Shown here piece after piece: positions 5,691 through 6,484 of a DNA stretch of 6,484 nt (position 1 is the first letter of the stretch; each line of letters opens with the position of its first letter). The position numbers were made by a program, and so were the translations under genes. The notes below the pieces were generated by a model. It worked only from the letters and a program-made list of their open reading frames with translations. It was not told the origin of the DNA and ran no database searches. The DNA is from Bryobacterales bacterium (GTDB lineage Bacteria; Acidobacteriota; Terriglobia; Bryobacterales; Bryobacteraceae), in NCBI GenBank assembly GCA_003132905.1, contig PKZC01000154.1, positions 1-6,484 on the forward strand. The letters run 5' to 3'.

Positions 5691-5717
5691 GTTACATAGC
5701 GTATCGCCACGTTACAT
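5691..5717 (+). promoter_or_regulatory. Tandem GTTACAT repeats, possible operator
   Basis: GTTACAT occurs at 5691-5697 and again at 5711-5717, 20 bases apart, close to two helical turns. Each is followed at a little distance by GCGTAT (5699-5704 and 5724-5729). The position about 150 bases upstream of the gene at 5863 fits a regulator binding site, but no promoter elements support it. Confidence 0.25.
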
Positions 5718-5862
5718 CCATAGGCGTATTGCCCACCACGTGTTCCGGGGCGTGACTGGCGAATGCGAACCGGGTATTGCATGGTCAAGTCTCACCCGGC
5801 GGGGGCCTCTGTGGCCTTATTGAGATTACAGCCCTACCACCGTCCATCGCGCCAGCCACAAC

Positions 5863-6484
5863 ATGCCTGTCAATTCGTCGCTCCGTCTCGCATTGCAGGA
5901 GATCCACCATACGCTGGACGACGCCACCACGCATCCATATCAGAACGCGCGCAGCGACATGCTGCGGCTATTACACACGATTGACAGCGAGCCGCTGCGA
6001 GGATTGCTGCATCCAGCGTTTGCATCGTTTGATGCTGAAGCGTGGTTGAACCGCTGCGTGACGTCGGGCGGTCCCATGATGGGGAGTGCCACACTCGACT
6101 GGCCACTGGAGGTAGAGTTTAGGGTTGCGAGCCGAGTCCACGTTTGCCGAGTGGCAGCATCGAGCGAGAACGCATGGCTCGACGTGAACATGCGATTCTT
6201 CGGTGTGCCCGGGAACCTCGATCACCGCTACCACGATTTCGTACGCGTTGTTCTCCGACCGCTTGAGCGTGACATCGCCGTCATCGCTGAGCGGAGGCAG
6301 CCGCCACCAGTCTTAGACAGCAGCCTGGCCAGGGGCTTGCCGGCTTCTGGAGACGGCGAGCTCGACGAACTGCTGCGCGAGGCAATCGAGAAGTTCTACG
6401 ATCACAGTCCACTCGAGCGTAAGCACGGGCTAGACAAACTCTGGGACGCTTTCGAGCGACTTAAGACACTTGATAAGCCTGGAA
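5863..6484 (+). CDS. Unrecognised protein, N-terminal 207 codons, 3' end outside the window
   Basis: The frame opens after a stop at 5821, and the first ATG is at 5863; it then stays open to the window end. The ribosome binding site is weak. The N-terminal part is helical (LRLALQEIHHTLDD, MLRLLHTIDSEPLRGLL). A middle section of alternating hydrophobic residues (LEVEFRVASRVHVCRVAA, WLDVNMRFFGVPG) suggests strands. A linker rich in Pro/Ser (RRQPPPVLDSSLARGLP) leads to a highly charged helical segment, ELDELLREAIEKFYDHSPLE and LDKLWDAFERLKTL, up to the edge. That last segment gives me a faint impression of C-terminal regions of abortive-infection or HEPN-type proteins, but I would not assign it. 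No signal peptide or membrane span is seen, so it is probably cytoplasmic. Confidence 0.7.
   Translation, partial: MPVNSSLRLALQEIHHTLDDATTHPYQNARSDMLRLLHTIDSEPLRGLLHPAFASFDAEAWLNRCVTSGGPMMGSATLDWPLEVEFRVASRVHVCRVAASSENAWLDVNMRFFGVPGNLDHRYHDFVRVVLRPLERDIAVIAERRQPPPVLDSSLARGLPASGDGELDELLREAIEKFYDHSPLERKHGLDKLWDAFERLKTLDKPG

Larger units (their letters stand above)
5226..5862. other. Divergent intergenic region without a convincing gene
   Basis: It lies between the lipoprotein (- strand) and the partial gene at 5863 (+ strand), so it should contain promoters for both. Several overlapping frames on both strands are open (for example 5326-5640 and 5202-5699) but none encodes anything recognisable and they are mutual shadows in G/C-rich sequence. 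A TTGACA at 5602-5607 has no matching -10 element 17 bases on (ATGCCG), so I do not call a promoter. Confidence 0.5.

Noticed and set aside
5202..5699. 165-codon + strand frame as a gene
   Set aside because: It overlaps the lipoprotein start, has low-complexity Arg/Thr/Pro-rich content with no recognisable motif and competes with equally long frames on the other strand.

Overview
The window looks like a chromosomal accessory region of a high-GC, Gram-negative-type bacterium. Evidence for that is a lipoprotein with a signal peptidase II lipobox, G/C-rich third codon positions and purine-rich Shine-Dalgarno sites. The lipoprotein's style (an early Thr/Ser/Pro-rich stretch after the lipidated cysteine, residues CDAPTSPS) recalls Gemmatimonadota, but that is only an impression; no rRNA or other marker is present.

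Region 1 (1-1975, + strand) is the 3' part of a bacterial ubiquitin-like conjugation operon. It holds the C-terminal part of a family-E prokaryotic E2 (UBC fold), then a JAB/JAMM deubiquitinase-type domain fused to a ThiF-type E1 adenylyltransferase, then a DUF6527 protein. Each junction is an ATGA stop/start overlap, so the three genes are almost certainly co-translated. The first part of the operon, normally including the ubiquitin-like modifier, lies upstream of the window. The JAB-E1 gene is broken by a single-base frameshift between its first conserved JAB strands and the JAMM motif: residues 1-57 are in one frame and the remaining ~404 in another. By analogy with Bil and related systems, the expected job is to adenylate a ubiquitin-like protein (E1), pass it to E2 and attach it to targets, with the JAB domain trimming or removing it. 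No catalytic cysteine is visible in the E2 portion or at the usual E1 crossover position.

Region 2 (1976-3828, + strand) starts with an unrecognised small ORF of uncertain start ending at 2274. Next comes a complete MoaD/ThiS/CysO-like beta-grasp protein ending in Gly-Gly (2313-2603), with a good Shine-Dalgarno. A doubtful 47-codon ORF (2642-2785) overlaps by ATGA the start of a 348-residue multi-spanning membrane protein (2782-3828) that has a soluble beta-rich, possibly PH-like tail. The MoaD-like protein is itself a ubiquitin-fold sulfur carrier or modifier near an E1/E2/JAB operon, which is the most suggestive juxtaposition in the window.

Region 3 (3829-5862) has a convergent ~500-base gap with no convincing gene, a minus-strand lipoprotein (4329-5225) made of two tandem homologous ~110-residue domains, and a ~640-base gap containing a strong GC hairpin and a pair of GTTACAT repeats.

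Region 4 (5863-6484, + strand) is the N-terminal 207 codons of an unrecognised gene that runs off the end. It has a charged, helical C-terminal segment. No tRNA, rRNA, CRISPR array or insertion sequence was found.
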